From the NCBI RefSeq assembly GCF_019042735.1, contig NZ_JAHQCR010000063.1, positions 13,599 to 77,598 on the forward strand: 64,000 nt of DNA, in the 5' to 3' direction. Below the pieces are notes generated by a model. That model saw only the letters and a list, made by a program, of their open reading frames with translations, had not been told where the DNA came from and searched no databases. Within the stretch, counting starts at the first letter, position 1; each line of letters opens with the position of its first letter. The DNA is from Evansella alkalicola (GTDB taxonomy: Bacteria > Bacillota > Bacilli > Bacillales > Salisediminibacteriaceae). Below, in pieces: positions 1 to 9,204 of the stretch. A program made the translations under genes and the position numbers.

Positions 1-464
1 GCAAAAATGGCACTTTCTACATGAAGTCGTTCACCGTAGTAGATACCCCATTTCAAACCAGTTTCAGCAACTTTTTCTCTTGCAAGTTTTACTTGATCGA
101 GTGTTGTAAACGCTGGTTTATCTGCAAAATAATGTTTTCCATGGTCTAACGCTTTTAATCCTACTTGATAGCGGTCTGACGGAATACTTGCGGATGCAAT
201 TAAATGGATTGTTTCATCTTTTAAAATTTCCTCTTCTGAAGCTGCAATCTTTACTTGAGGGTATATGGTTTTAAACTTTTCCATTTTTTTCGGATCGGGA
301 TCATAAACTGCTATCAGTTGACCACCTGCTTCGATTAATCCATTACACATGCCATAAATATGTCCATGATCTAATCCAATTGCGGCAAATAAAAATTCTC
401 CTTCTTTTACTACTTTATTTTCAAACCCTTTAGGTGCATAATTCATTCCATCATTTTTGTTCAT
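1..464 (-). CDS. Gfo/Idh/MocA family oxidoreductase, N-terminal part (cut by window edge)
   Basis: The gene runs leftwards out of the window; only about the first 154 residues are present. The ATG at 464 is preceded by an AAGGAG site at 476-481. The N-terminal Rossmann fold is recognisable (FLFAAIGLDHGHIYGM, then AVYDPDPKK), followed by the ADKP motif typical of the family, in which the lysine binds near the nicotinamide. It is the third oxidoreductase in a row on this strand, about 170 bases after the previous one, so the three are probably one catabolic operon. Members oxidise sugars or inositols with NAD(P); the substrate cannot be told from the sequence. Confidence 0.85.
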   Translation of the reverse strand, partial: MNKNDGMNYAPKGFENKVVKEGEFLFAAIGLDHGHIYGMCNGLIEAGGQLIAVYDPDPKKMEKFKTIYPQVKIAASEEEILKDETIHLIASASIPSDRYQVGLKALDHGKHYFADKPAFTTLDQVKLAREKVAETGLKWGIYYGERLHVESAIF

Positions 465-636
465 CTTTGGTACAACTCCTTAAAAAGTTTTAGATCGAGT
501 CAATTTCATAATTACCACAAAAGTCACTTAGAGCAGATATCGTCTTGCGAATGATTAAACGCATCTATATTGTAATCTTAGTAACGAACCTATGAAGTTA
601 TGGAATTATGAATTTATCAGATTACCTATATATAAT

Positions 637-1791
637 TTAGGCTTTGTCACTTCCAGTTGTTATTGTGGTGTCAGAAAAGTTCGAAACACTATTTTTCTTT
701 TCAAAGAAATACGTTGCATTTTTCAGTGAACCTTCTCTTGTATAGAATGGACTTTCTTCTGTTAATGGTAATTTCACTGTTTCTTTCAAGCTAGCCGCTT
801 GGTATATAGCGGTAATTAATTCTAATGTTTGACGACCTTGCTGACCATCGACTAATAGTTCCTTTTTTCCTTGAATGGCTAAAAGAACGTCTTGAATTTG
901 TCCTGGATGTCCTTCATATTCAACTTCTGCTAACTCTCCATATACTTTTTGGAGCTTTTCCTCTAACTCTAAGTCTTCTTCAGGAAATCCATTTTCTTTT
1001 GACTTTGATGCTGTCACCTTCCATGGAGCTGACACGCGCGCATTCTTCCCTTGGAAAATAAGTTGTTGCTCTTCACCATGGTGCACGACAGAGCTCGTAA
1101 TTTGCGCTAAACTTCCATCTTCATATTTACCGATTGCTATTGAGATATCTTCAACTTCTGCATTATCGTGAGCTGTATTACTTGTGACAGCAGTAATTTC
1201 TGAAGGCATTCCCTTCATCCATTGTAAAATATCAATGTGGTGAACAGCATGATTTAATGTACACCCGCCACCTTCTTTTTCCCAAGTTCCTCTCCACCAT
1301 AAATCGTAATAGCTGTACCCTCTCCACCAGAACGAATCAACTTGTGTATGGACGATTGGCCCCATTAACTCCGTATCAAGAACTTGCTTTAATTTCATCA
1401 TTGAAGTTCGAAAACGATTTTGAGCAATGACAGATAAAAGTTTGCCACTTTTCTTAGCAGCTTCGTTCATGGCATCGCACTCTTCTAGCGAGGATGCCAT
1501 TGGCTTTTCAACAATGACATGGACACCTGCATTTAGTGAGTTAATTGAGATTTCTGCATGGGTATATGGTGGCGTACATACAGAAACTAAGTCAACATCC
1601 TCAGACTCTAATAATTTCTGATGGTCATCATAAATATTTACATTCAAATCGTATTCTTTAGCTGCCTTTTCAGCCTTTTCGGGATAAATATCACAAAGAG
1701 CAACTATTTCACAGCTTTCTGAGAACTCTTTGTATCCTTTAATATGTGATGGTGCGATTGCTCCTGTACCGATAATTGCTACTTTTAACAT
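637..1791 (-). CDS. Gfo/Idh/MocA family NAD(P)-dependent oxidoreductase
   Basis: 384 residues from the ATG at 1791. An in-frame upstream ATG at 1806 exists, but GAGGAGTGAGG lies between the two and is the better ribosome site for 1791. The Rossmann nucleotide motif is at the N-terminus (VAIIGTGAIAP), the EKPMA motif holding the catalytic-region lysine follows near residue 95, and the C-terminal substrate domain contains a GGGCTLNHAVHHIDIL segment with the usual His/Asp positions. Enzymes of this family dehydrogenate sugars, inositols or sugar acids in the cytoplasm. It sits between two paralogues in the same direction. Specificity cannot be assigned. Confidence 0.9.
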   Translation of the reverse strand: MLKVAIIGTGAIAPSHIKGYKEFSESCEIVALCDIYPEKAEKAAKEYDLNVNIYDDHQKLLESEDVDLVSVCTPPYTHAEISINSLNAGVHVIVEKPMASSLEECDAMNEAAKKSGKLLSVIAQNRFRTSMMKLKQVLDTELMGPIVHTQVDSFWWRGYSYYDLWWRGTWEKEGGGCTLNHAVHHIDILQWMKGMPSEITAVTSNTAHDNAEVEDISIAIGKYEDGSLAQITSSVVHHGEEQQLIFQGKNARVSAPWKVTASKSKENGFPEEDLELEEKLQKVYGELAEVEYEGHPGQIQDVLLAIQGKKELLVDGQQGRQTLELITAIYQAASLKETVKLPLTEESPFYTREGSLKNATYFFEKKNSVSNFSDTTITTGSDKA

Positions 1792-1912
1792 ATCCTCACT
1801 CCTCATAAAAATTAGATTATTATTTGTAAACTCTTTTCCGAGACAAAGTCGAAAAGAATGCAGAAAATTGATTCACCGTATTACAATCGTAATAACTAGA
1901 TAGCTTTGCCTA

Positions 1913-2953
1913 TTATCTAAGATACACAGCGTTACCGTCATTTTTCGCAGAATCATAGATAGCTAAGACAACCTCTAAAGCATTCCTTCCATCTACTAAG
2001 CTAGTTATAGGATTTCGATCATGTCGAATTGCTTCTACCATGTCTTGAACGACTTTCTCATGTCCAAAACCATATACGGTTGGAGCATTTTCTTCTTGAT
2101 GACGAATCTGATTCAAGACTTCAGCCTGTTCATTTTGATAGTCCTTACTAAATCTCCACGTCTCAATTTTATTGGCTGCGGCTCCACTTAAAACAACAGT
2201 GCCTTTTGCTCCAAATAGACTAAGGCTACCTTCCAAATCACTTGGAAATACAGTACCAGCACCTTCTATTAGACCAATTGTTCCATTTTCGAATTCCAAT
2301 GTCGCTGTTCCAACGTTTTCCATTTCAATGTCAAAAAATTTCGTTTTTATATTACCTGATACTTTTTTGACTGGTCCCATCATCCAGATTAATAAATCAA
2401 TTGTGTGTATCGTTTGATTCATTAAAAAACCATCTTTATGCGTTGTTTTTCCTCTCCATGGATCTTGACTATAATAGGATTGATCGCGATACCATCGAAC
2501 ACTTCCTACCCCATGTGACATTTCACCAAACCGACCTTCTTCTAATGCCTTTCTCGTTACCATAACAGCTTGGTTAAAACGATTTTGAAACACAATTGTT
2601 GCTTTTACCTTATTTCTTTTTTGCGCCTCAATCATTCGGTCTGCATCCTTTAATGTTAAGGCAATCGGTTTTTCAATAATCACGTGCTTTCCAGCGTCCA
2701 TTGCTGCTATTGCAATTTCCGCATGTAGATGATGTTCAGTACAAATGTTTACGACATGAATGGAAGGATCTTGTAATAACTCCTTATAATCCGTGTAAAC
2801 TGTAATATTTTCTGACCCATTTACTAGTTCACGTGCTTTTTGCTCAACCACATCACATACAGTTGTTAACTGGGCACCATTTGTTTCTAAAATCCCAGCC
2901 TTATGGAATGGAGAAATTCTTCCGCAGCCAATAATTCCAAAGTTAATCATCAT
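1913..2953 (-). CDS. Gfo/Idh/MocA family NAD(P)-dependent oxidoreductase
   Basis: 346 residues. Two consecutive ATG codons (2953 and 2950) follow GAGGTG; either may be used. The N-terminus has the dinucleotide motif FGIIGCGRISPFHKAG, the EKPIAL motif comes near residue 95, and the second half has the MNQTIHTIDLLIWM segment typical of the family. First gene of the probable three-gene oxidoreductase operon, with a cre site about 93 bases upstream and an AraC-type regulator beyond. The paralogous enzymes probably act on successive or related sugar substrates, but this is inferred only from proximity. Confidence 0.9.
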   Translation of the reverse strand: MMINFGIIGCGRISPFHKAGILETNGAQLTTVCDVVEQKARELVNGSENITVYTDYKELLQDPSIHVVNICTEHHLHAEIAIAAMDAGKHVIIEKPIALTLKDADRMIEAQKRNKVKATIVFQNRFNQAVMVTRKALEEGRFGEMSHGVGSVRWYRDQSYYSQDPWRGKTTHKDGFLMNQTIHTIDLLIWMMGPVKKVSGNIKTKFFDIEMENVGTATLEFENGTIGLIEGAGTVFPSDLEGSLSLFGAKGTVVLSGAAANKIETWRFSKDYQNEQAEVLNQIRHQEENAPTVYGFGHEKVVQDMVEAIRHDRNPITSLVDGRNALEVVLAIYDSAKNDGNAVYLR

Positions 2954-3045
2954 TTACACCTCAGTGGTATTTTCCTTATACCTTCTTTAGTAGGTACCTT
3001 TTGTAGATATACGCATACAACATACTATTTATCTGAACCCCCTTT

Positions 3046-3061
3046 TTGTAAGCGTAAACAA
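3046..3061. promoter_or_regulatory. cre site (CcpA operator) upstream of oxidoreductase operon
   Basis: The 16 bases TTGTAAGCGTAAACAA agree at every position with the degenerate Bacillus cre consensus WTGNNARCGNWWWCAW. The site lies 93 bases before the first oxidoreductase gene, where CcpA with HPr-Ser-P would repress in good carbon supply. Activity is inferred. Confidence 0.7.
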
Positions 3062-3344
3062 AGCTTTTCAAATAAATTAATCGTCAATATTACCCATTGC
3101 ATTGTTTTAAATTTTTTTGCATAGTGTAGGCTGCCCTTGTTTACTAGATCTTTCTACACTTAAATTAATTAAGGCAATTTAAGTTAAAGTATTAGACTTC
3201 TTAGGTGCTAAAATAGCCACTAAATTTTTCCTAATTATTATTCAACGTATTCTCACACTTTTCTATCGATGAAATATCTGTTAAAACTGAGAACTTCGAT
3301 TGATTCACCGCTTTCTCTTTCATTTTTAAGCTACGCTTTTATAG

Positions 3345-3390
3345 TAATAAAAAAAAGAAGTATTGGCTTTTCTGACATTAACCAATACAC
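3345..3390 (-). terminator. Terminator of the AraC-type regulator gene
   Basis: Inverted repeat GTATTGG (3360-3366) and CCAATAC (3382-3388), followed on the minus strand by a T-rich run. It separates the regulator from the oxidoreductase operon. Confidence 0.7.
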
Positions 3391-3412
3391 CTTATTATTT
3401 AACTGTTATTGC

Positions 3413-4273
3413 TCAGTTGGAATTTTGCAATAAACTTTTTTTATAATCTTCAGGAGTGACTCCTGTAATCTTTTTAAAAACTCTGCTAAAATGAGCCGGG
3501 TGTTTAAAACCTACTTTATAACTTATATCCGTAACACTAGCGTGAGAAGACATGAGAAAATCTACTTTCGCTTGATTAACTCTCCTGTGGTATAAATAAT
3601 TAAAAATAGTAAATCCCGTTGCTTCTTTAAACACTTTTGATAAATAAAATTTACTTATATGTAGTTCATTTTCAAGTCGATTTAAACTAATTTCTTCCAT
3701 GTAATTTTTATCAATAAAAGAAATAACCTCCTGTACGTGGCCCATCTTTCCAATTGATACCTTATTATCCTTTTTATTATCTAAAGCCTTTTTAAAATAG
3801 GTGTATATAAGTGTCAGCATTTCTATGAAACCTGCTTGAACACGAAATGGCGACACGTCATTTTTAATTTTATTGTGTTCATTCATTTTTTTTAATAGGT
3901 TCTCAAACTCCTCTTTTTCATCTCCATGTAAATTAACACGGTACGATTGAAGAGTAGTAAAAGGGACTAATACAAATTCCATGCCCAGCGTACGAAGGAC
4001 CTCTTTATAATACTTCGAATCAAAATGAATGCTTGTACGAACATAATCTTCATCTTCGAAAATTTTAGCACAATGTAACGTTAACCCGTGCATAATAATG
4101 ATATCCCCGGGAGAAAGTGAGTAGATTTTATCTCCGATTAAGTATCTACATTTTCCTTTGTGAAAATAATAGATTTCGTACTCAATATGAGAATGAAATG
4201 AAATTTCTGTTTTTGTTTTTACATTGTAGTTTAATTCAAACTGAACCTTTTCCCCTGTGATTGAAGTTGTCAT
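3413..4273 (-). CDS. AraC family transcriptional regulator with cupin sensor domain
   Basis: 286 residues, ATG at 4273 after AAGGAGAGG. The first ~140 residues look like a cupin-type ligand domain (FHSHIEYEIYYFHKGKCRY, SLSPGDIIIMHG). The last ~100 residues form two helix-turn-helix units (HISKFYLSKVFKEATG and ISYKVGFKHPAHFSRVFKK) ending in the family's GVTPEDYKKS signature. Such regulators usually activate sugar-utilisation genes on binding a carbohydrate. Its position directly upstream of the three oxidoreductases makes them the likely targets; it has its own terminator, so it is transcribed separately. Confidence 0.9.
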   Translation of the reverse strand: MTTSITGEKVQFELNYNVKTKTEISFHSHIEYEIYYFHKGKCRYLIGDKIYSLSPGDIIIMHGLTLHCAKIFEDEDYVRTSIHFDSKYYKEVLRTLGMEFVLVPFTTLQSYRVNLHGDEKEEFENLLKKMNEHNKIKNDVSPFRVQAGFIEMLTLIYTYFKKALDNKKDNKVSIGKMGHVQEVISFIDKNYMEEISLNRLENELHISKFYLSKVFKEATGFTIFNYLYHRRVNQAKVDFLMSSHASVTDISYKVGFKHPAHFSRVFKKITGVTPEDYKKSLLQNSN

Positions 4274-4540
4274 AAAACCTCTCCTTAGTAGACACTCGCT
4301 AATTTGTTAGAGCTGATTTTATTAGAATGAAGAAAATTGTATTAATACAATTCATTTATTTAAAATCCCAATTTACTCTTCTCATCATCGTTTTTTCTAT
4401 TAATAAATTTAATCTAATTCTTATTCAATTTTATCAAAATTCAGTCTGTTAGCCCAACTTCTTTATCATAGCTCAAGCAATTTAAAGCAAAACTTCCAAG
4501 CTCTATGTTACTTATTCTTTTCCGCGTAAAAGTAAAGCCC

Positions 4541-4561
4541 CGGGGATCAAAAAATCCCCCG
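4541..4561 (-). terminator. GC-rich hairpin downstream of yfjO (possible terminator)
   Basis: GGGGAT (4542-4547) pairs with ATCCCC (4554-4559). It follows the minus-strand methyltransferase gene after about 70 bases. There is no clean T-run after it, so terminator function is uncertain. The rest of 4274-4634 shows nothing recognisable. Confidence 0.4.
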
Positions 4562-4634
4562 AACCATTAGTCCGAGGGAACATAAAACACACTTCAATTT
4601 TCATCCAAAAACCACTAAGCCTATTGCCACCAAG

Positions 4635-6104
4635 CTATTTCAACTCTATCAACGCAACTGTCTCAACTTGTGCAGTATGCGGAAACATATCAACTGGTTG
4701 TAGTGATTTCAACTTATAGCCAGCGCCAATTAATTCATGGACATTCTTTGCCAATGTTGAAGGGTTACAGGATACATACACTATACGCTCAGGTTTTACC
4801 CGAAGTAATGTCTCTATGAAGACGGAATCTAAACCTGTTCGCGGAGGGTCCACCACAACCACATCTGGATGCCACCCTTCTTTTTCCCACTTAGGGAGCA
4901 AAACTTCCGCTTTACCAGTTACGTACTTCGCGTGCTCCACACCATGAACTTCTGCATTTTTCTTAGCATCTTCAATGGCTTCTTTAATAACGTCCATTCC
5001 CCTTAGCTCTGCAGCACCATCTGCAAGCCAGAGGCCAATCGTTCCAACACCACAATATGCATCAACAACTTTTTCAACGCCAGTGAGAGCTGCCGCCTCC
5101 TTCGCTGCATGATACAATTTCTGCGTCTGTACGGGGTTTAATTGAAAGAAAGCTCTTGGTGATAAATCAAACCGAAACTCACTCATTCTTTCTTCAATTT
5201 CATCTTTTCCGTACAATGTTTTGGTTACATCCCCAAATATAAGTGATGTTTTTTGTGGATTTATATTCTGAACAATGGAAGTGACGTCTGGAAGCCTACG
5301 TTTAATTTCCTCTATGAGTAACTCTACTCTAGGAATCTCTTCTGTTGCAGTGACTAGAACAACTTGATATTCCCCTGTCTCAAAGCCGACACGAGTGACG
5401 ATCGTACGTAAAACCCCTTTTCTTTTCCGTTCATTATAGGTAGGGATTTTCATGTCCCCCGCTAATTGTTTAATAACATTTGTTACTTTATTTGTCTGGG
5501 GGTGCTGGACAATACAGTCTTCAAGGTCAATTAAACGATGGCTGTTAGGACTATACAACCCTGCAATGACCTTCCCCCCCTGTTGGCCCACCTGCATTTG
5601 ACTCTTATTCCTATAGTGCCATGGGTCTTCCATTCCTAACGTATCTTTAAAGTCTATTTTATCAAGATTTATTTTTGTATATCTCTCGAAAGCCTGCCGA
5701 ACAATATCCCTTTTCTCCCTTAACTGACCTTCGTAGGACAAATGTTGCAGCTGACAGCCGCCACATTCCTCATATATTGGACAAGGTGGCGCAATCCTGT
5801 CTGATGACTTCTTTCTCAGTTTCACAATCCGCCCTTCAGCAAACTTTCCTTTGACCTTTGTTACTTCACAGACAATTTCTTCACCTGGAAGTGCACCTGG
5901 TACAAAAACAACTTGCCGTTTAAAAAAGCCGACCCCTTCACCATCAATCCCCATTCGCTTTATCGTTAATGGAAACTTTTGCCCTTCCTTCACAGTCACG
6001 CCTTCATGACGTTGAGAAGAACGACGATCACCAGATTCTTTAAAATTTCTACTCTGTTTTCCTTGTTTTTTATTACTTCGACTGACTCCCTTGTGTTCTG
6101 CCAC
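4635..6104 (-). CDS. yfjO: TrmA/RumA-type 23S rRNA (uracil-5-)-methyltransferase, YfjO-like
   Basis: 489 residues from a GTG at 6104; GAGGTGG lies just before it, whereas an in-frame GTG at 6113 overlaps that ribosome site. A basic tail of ~40 residues precedes a TRAM RNA-binding domain (FPLTIKRMGIDGEGVGFF). The iron-sulphur cysteines follow in CPIYEECGGCQLQH; the SAM-binding segment is VVDAYCGVGTIGLWLA, and the catalytic cysteine is in YVSCNPSTL. The enzyme makes m5U in 23S rRNA. It is followed on the same strand's upstream side by a YfjP-like glycosylase, the same pair as yfjO-yfjP in B. subtilis. The exact target uridine cannot be told. Confidence 0.9.
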   Translation of the reverse strand: MAEHKGVSRSNKKQGKQSRNFKESGDRRSSQRHEGVTVKEGQKFPLTIKRMGIDGEGVGFFKRQVVFVPGALPGEEIVCEVTKVKGKFAEGRIVKLRKKSSDRIAPPCPIYEECGGCQLQHLSYEGQLREKRDIVRQAFERYTKINLDKIDFKDTLGMEDPWHYRNKSQMQVGQQGGKVIAGLYSPNSHRLIDLEDCIVQHPQTNKVTNVIKQLAGDMKIPTYNERKRKGVLRTIVTRVGFETGEYQVVLVTATEEIPRVELLIEEIKRRLPDVTSIVQNINPQKTSLIFGDVTKTLYGKDEIEERMSEFRFDLSPRAFFQLNPVQTQKLYHAAKEAAALTGVEKVVDAYCGVGTIGLWLADGAAELRGMDVIKEAIEDAKKNAEVHGVEHAKYVTGKAEVLLPKWEKEGWHPDVVVVDPPRTGLDSVFIETLLRVKPERIVYVSCNPSTLAKNVHELIGAGYKLKSLQPVDMFPHTAQVETVALIELK

Positions 6105-6204
6105 AATTTCCACCTCATATTTCGATTATCATCTCTCTAGATATTAGATGATTTTCGCCCTGTGTTCAAATTCCTAACTATCCTCACTAAAATATAAGGC
6201 AAAC

Positions 6205-7074
6205 TTAGTCCACTTCTATACTTTCCCAAATATATAAGGAGGCATATGTACGATAAGGTTTCCAAGCTTCTGCCCATTCAAGCATATCCTCGTGTGAAGG
6301 TTTTTTGTCTAGCTTATAATACTTTTTCAACCCATTTTGAATGCCAATATCTTGTACTGGAAAAAGATCAAGCCTCCCAAGACCAAACATGAGGAAACAC
6401 TCCACCGTCCATCGCCCCACTCCTCGGATAGGAAGTAGTTGTTCCATCACCTCATCGTTCGAAGCTTCGCGCATTTTTTCCAAGTCTAGTAGACCCTCAG
6501 ATATCAATTTAGATGTGTCAATGACATACTCAGCCTTTCTTTGGCTGAACTGAAGTTCTCTTAAATCATCTACCATTAGCTTACTAACTTTATCTGGACT
6601 TGGGTAAAACCACACGCCATTTTTTTCCGCACCAAAGGCTTTAATAAACCTCTCCGTTAGACGATAAGCAAAAGTCATATTCAACTGTTGATGAATAATT
6701 GTTTTCATTAAACAACCATACATGCTGAAATCACATATAAAAGGAGTTCCACGAAACGGCTGTATGAGTGAGCTTAACTCTGTTTTATCTAAATGCTCAT
6801 AAATTTTTTGCAATGGAATATCCCAATGGAAAATTTCCGTAAGACGTTTCATTACAATGGCTTCATCTATGCTATCTCCTCCAGTTATACGAAACTTTGG
6901 GTTTTCAACAGTACCAAGTTGCGATACCTCCACAACTTCATTCTTCCCCTCCACTTGTATCGGAACCTTCAGCATCTGCTCCTCCATATTCATCACAATA
7001 ATAGGGTCGATTGCAAGCCTTTTTAGTCCTTGGAAAAAATTATAAGGTCCTTCTAACAAAAGCTCTTTATCCAT
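6205..7074 (-). CDS. yfjP: DNA-3-methyladenine glycosylase (HhH-GPD, AlkA type), YfjP-like
   Basis: 289 residues from the ATG at 7074, chosen over an ATG 14 codons upstream because AAAGGCGG precedes it. An AlkA-like N-terminal domain is followed by the helix-hairpin-helix LLPIRGVGRWTVECFLMFG and, about 16 residues on, the aspartate of FPVQDIG, the expected catalytic Asp. The enzyme removes alkylated purines from DNA, starting base excision repair. Lies 100 bases upstream of yfjO on the same strand, as in B. subtilis. An 8-oxoguanine activity cannot be excluded. Confidence 0.87.
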   Translation of the reverse strand: MDKELLLEGPYNFFQGLKRLAIDPIIVMNMEEQMLKVPIQVEGKNEVVEVSQLGTVENPKFRITGGDSIDEAIVMKRLTEIFHWDIPLQKIYEHLDKTELSSLIQPFRGTPFICDFSMYGCLMKTIIHQQLNMTFAYRLTERFIKAFGAEKNGVWFYPSPDKVSKLMVDDLRELQFSQRKAEYVIDTSKLISEGLLDLEKMREASNDEVMEQLLPIRGVGRWTVECFLMFGLGRLDLFPVQDIGIQNGLKKYYKLDKKPSHEDMLEWAEAWKPYRTYASLYIWESIEVD

Positions 7075-7199
7075 ACGTACACCGCCTTTCTTGACATACA
7101 TTCTATCAGATTTCACCTACTTCCTTAAGTTGGCAGCCCAAAATTCCCTAAACTTTTGATAGAATAGATTTGCGAAACTGTTTAAAGGGAGAGATTATA

Positions 7200-7565
7200 T
7201 TGTCTATACCAACAGATGTAGCTTCATTGCAAATTATGGCTGAAGTATACAAGAAGAAAAATCTTCAAGATATCCTTGATAAGACGGTGCATAGTTTAGT
7301 AGATCAAGTGCCGTACATTGATTGGGCAGGAATTTATTTTTACGAAAACAATTCTGAAGTTCGACTTATGGCAGCATCTGATAAGGAAAATGATCTTCAG
7401 TGGGAAACAAACAGCGAATTAAAGTTTCCTATTAAAACTTCTGATGATGAAAGTTTAGGAATGTTAATCGTTCGTACTCGCGAAGCAATTGCATTTGATG
7501 TTACGGATGTTAGTACATTAGAAACAATTGCAAGTGCCATTGGGGAAACGAGCTTTGCTAATTAA
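7200..7565 (+). CDS. GAF domain protein
   Basis: 121 residues from a TTG at 7200, preceded by AAAGGGAGAG; an ATG 10 codons earlier has no ribosome site. The whole protein is one GAF domain: VPYIDWAGIYFYENNSEVRL in the first half and FPIKTSDDESLGMLIV with VSTLETIASAIGE at the end. GAF proteins sense small molecules or redox state, some act as free methionine sulphoxide reductases (fRmsr), but this protein has no cysteine, which speaks against that activity. Single gene with its own terminator, divergent from yfjP. Confidence 0.8.
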   Translation: MSIPTDVASLQIMAEVYKKKNLQDILDKTVHSLVDQVPYIDWAGIYFYENNSEVRLMAASDKENDLQWETNSELKFPIKTSDDESLGMLIVRTREAIAFDVTDVSTLETIASAIGETSFAN

Positions 7566-7571
7566 AAAACT

Positions 7572-7616
7572 AAAGGAGACTCCTACATTTTACTTAATGT
7601 TAGGGTCTCCTTTTGT
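7572..7616 (+). terminator. Terminator after the GAF gene
   Basis: AAAGGAGAC (7572-7580) pairs with GTCTCCTTT (7605-7613) and runs into a short T tract. It may also serve the convergent pdaA gene. Confidence 0.75.
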
Positions 7617-7657
7617 AAATATAGAGTACATGTTTTTAAATGGTTGTCTAGCTCCAT

Positions 7658-8476
7658 TTAGTCATCTGTAGGAAAATCCCGAGGTAGACCTTTTTCAAAT
7701 ACAAGATCATCTAAACTCTTGAACTTATACCCCTGTTCCCTCAAGTCATCAATCACTTTAGGCAAGGCTTCAGCATTATCACTCGAAACGGAATGAAGTA
7801 GCAAAATTGCCCCTGGGTGCACACGCCTCATAATGGAATCATACGCATATTTCCACCCACGCTGCTCTTGAGTAACCCAGTCTTTATAAGCAAAAGACCA
7901 AAAGACATTAATATATCCTAACTCTAAAGTCCGCGCCAAACTTCTTTCACTAAAGGTCCCTCTAGGCGGTCTTAAATAACGCATACTGTCCCGATCATTT
8001 CCAGTGACCTCTTCATATAAATCACGTAAGCTTTCCAATTCCCTCTCTATCCGTTCATCTGAAACTTCTGGTAAGCTAGGGTGATGATAAGAGTGATTTC
8101 CAACAATATGCCCCTCTTCTTCCATTCTCATGATAAGATCACGCTGTTTATCAAGGTAATGTCCAGTTACAAAAAAAGCAGCTGGTACATCCTTCTCTTT
8201 TAAGACGTCCAACACTTTTTCTGTATATCCATTTTCGTAACCATTATCGAATGTTAAGTAAATTTCTTTTTTTGTTGTATCTCCAATATAGAAGCCACCA
8301 TATTTATCTAGAAGCTCCTCATAAATCGGTTCTGTAGTTGCAGGCTCATTATTTTTTGATGGCTTAAAGTTCCAATTATATATTTGATTACTCTCTGTCG
8401 CCCACACTGAATTAGCACTTATAGTTACTAATAACAGCAATACTAGCCCAATTTTTAAACAGATCCCCTTTTTCAT
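7658..8476 (-). CDS. pdaA: Delta-lactam-biosynthetic de-N-acetylase PdaA
   Basis: 272 residues from the ATG at 8476, spaced correctly from AAGGTGA. A signal peptide (hydrophobic stretch GLVLLLLVTISANSVWA) directs it across the forespore membrane. The NodB polysaccharide deacetylase domain contains TFDNGYENGYT, the metal-binding HSYHHP motif and RPPRGTFSERS. The FDNGYE form, rather than FDDG, is typical of PdaA, which removes the acetyl group from N-acetylmuramic acid to allow muramic-delta-lactam formation in the spore cortex, needed for germination. Size and neighbourhood match B. subtilis pdaA (yfjS). Confidence 0.92.
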   Translation of the reverse strand: MKKGICLKIGLVLLLLVTISANSVWATESNQIYNWNFKPSKNNEPATTEPIYEELLDKYGGFYIGDTTKKEIYLTFDNGYENGYTEKVLDVLKEKDVPAAFFVTGHYLDKQRDLIMRMEEEGHIVGNHSYHHPSLPEVSDERIERELESLRDLYEEVTGNDRDSMRYLRPPRGTFSERSLARTLELGYINVFWSFAYKDWVTQEQRGWKYAYDSIMRRVHPGAILLLHSVSSDNAEALPKVIDDLREQGYKFKSLDDLVFEKGLPRDFPTDD

Positions 8477-8662
8477 CTCGCTCACCTTCACTTTAATTTG
8501 TGGTTAAGAGTCATATTACTTTGTTAGTGTTCTAAATAAATTTATTTTCATACCCATTTTTTATATTCATCCCGCAACATGTTTTCCTTTAGATTTCTAC
8601 AAACATGCATAATCAATGGCGTTTTTTACCATAGTAATACTAAATAAATTCTACAGGAAAGT

Positions 8663-9172
8663 GTGGTACTACTCATGACTAGACGCAGCTGGATTATATT
8701 CGTAATTCTTGGGGCTATCGTTGTTCTTTCACATGTTCAAGCAGATGAGGTAAAAGGTAAAGAGATACAGTTGTCACCTACATCGACAAATGAAGTTATT
8801 CAAACATTCGGACGAACAGAAGATGGTTATGCACCACTAGACCAGGATCCTTTCTCTTTAGAAAATGAGTCACACCAAAATGAAATATTATCAGATGTAT
8901 TCCTAACAATGCTATCACCTACTTTTTCCTCAGCTTTACAAGAATACTATAAGGAACCAGTGCAATTCGATTTATACAATACTGATATTATTGAACTGGC
9001 AAGATTTCAGCACAAAGGCGAAAATGAGAAAAGTAAGCATTATGATTTTCATGTAATGATTCGTTTAAAACCTTATTCTGAGACTAATGAACCTTTAGGT
9101 ATTTCAACCTTAACGTTAAATATTAAACCGTCTGAAATTATAGTAGTAGATTTAGTACATGAAGATATTTAA
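8663..9172 (+). CDS. Secreted DUF3888-like protein
   Basis: 169 residues from a GTG at 8663, five bases after AGGAAA; an ATG at 8675 is the alternative. A signal peptide (SWIIFVILGAIVVLSHVQA) is followed by a domain resembling DUF3888 of Bacillus: NEILSDVFLTMLSPTFSSALQEYY near residues 74-97 and a C-terminal beta-rich part ending in VVDLVHEDI. Function unknown. The next gene starts 32 bases later on the same strand and is also exported, so the two are likely co-transcribed. Confidence 0.75.
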   Translation: MVLLMTRRSWIIFVILGAIVVLSHVQADEVKGKEIQLSPTSTNEVIQTFGRTEDGYAPLDQDPFSLENESHQNEILSDVFLTMLSPTFSSALQEYYKEPVQFDLYNTDIIELARFQHKGENEKSKHYDFHVMIRLKPYSETNEPLGISTLTLNIKPSEIIVVDLVHEDI

Positions 9173-9204
9173 ACTGAAACCTCAACAGGAAAGAAGGATT
9201 TACT

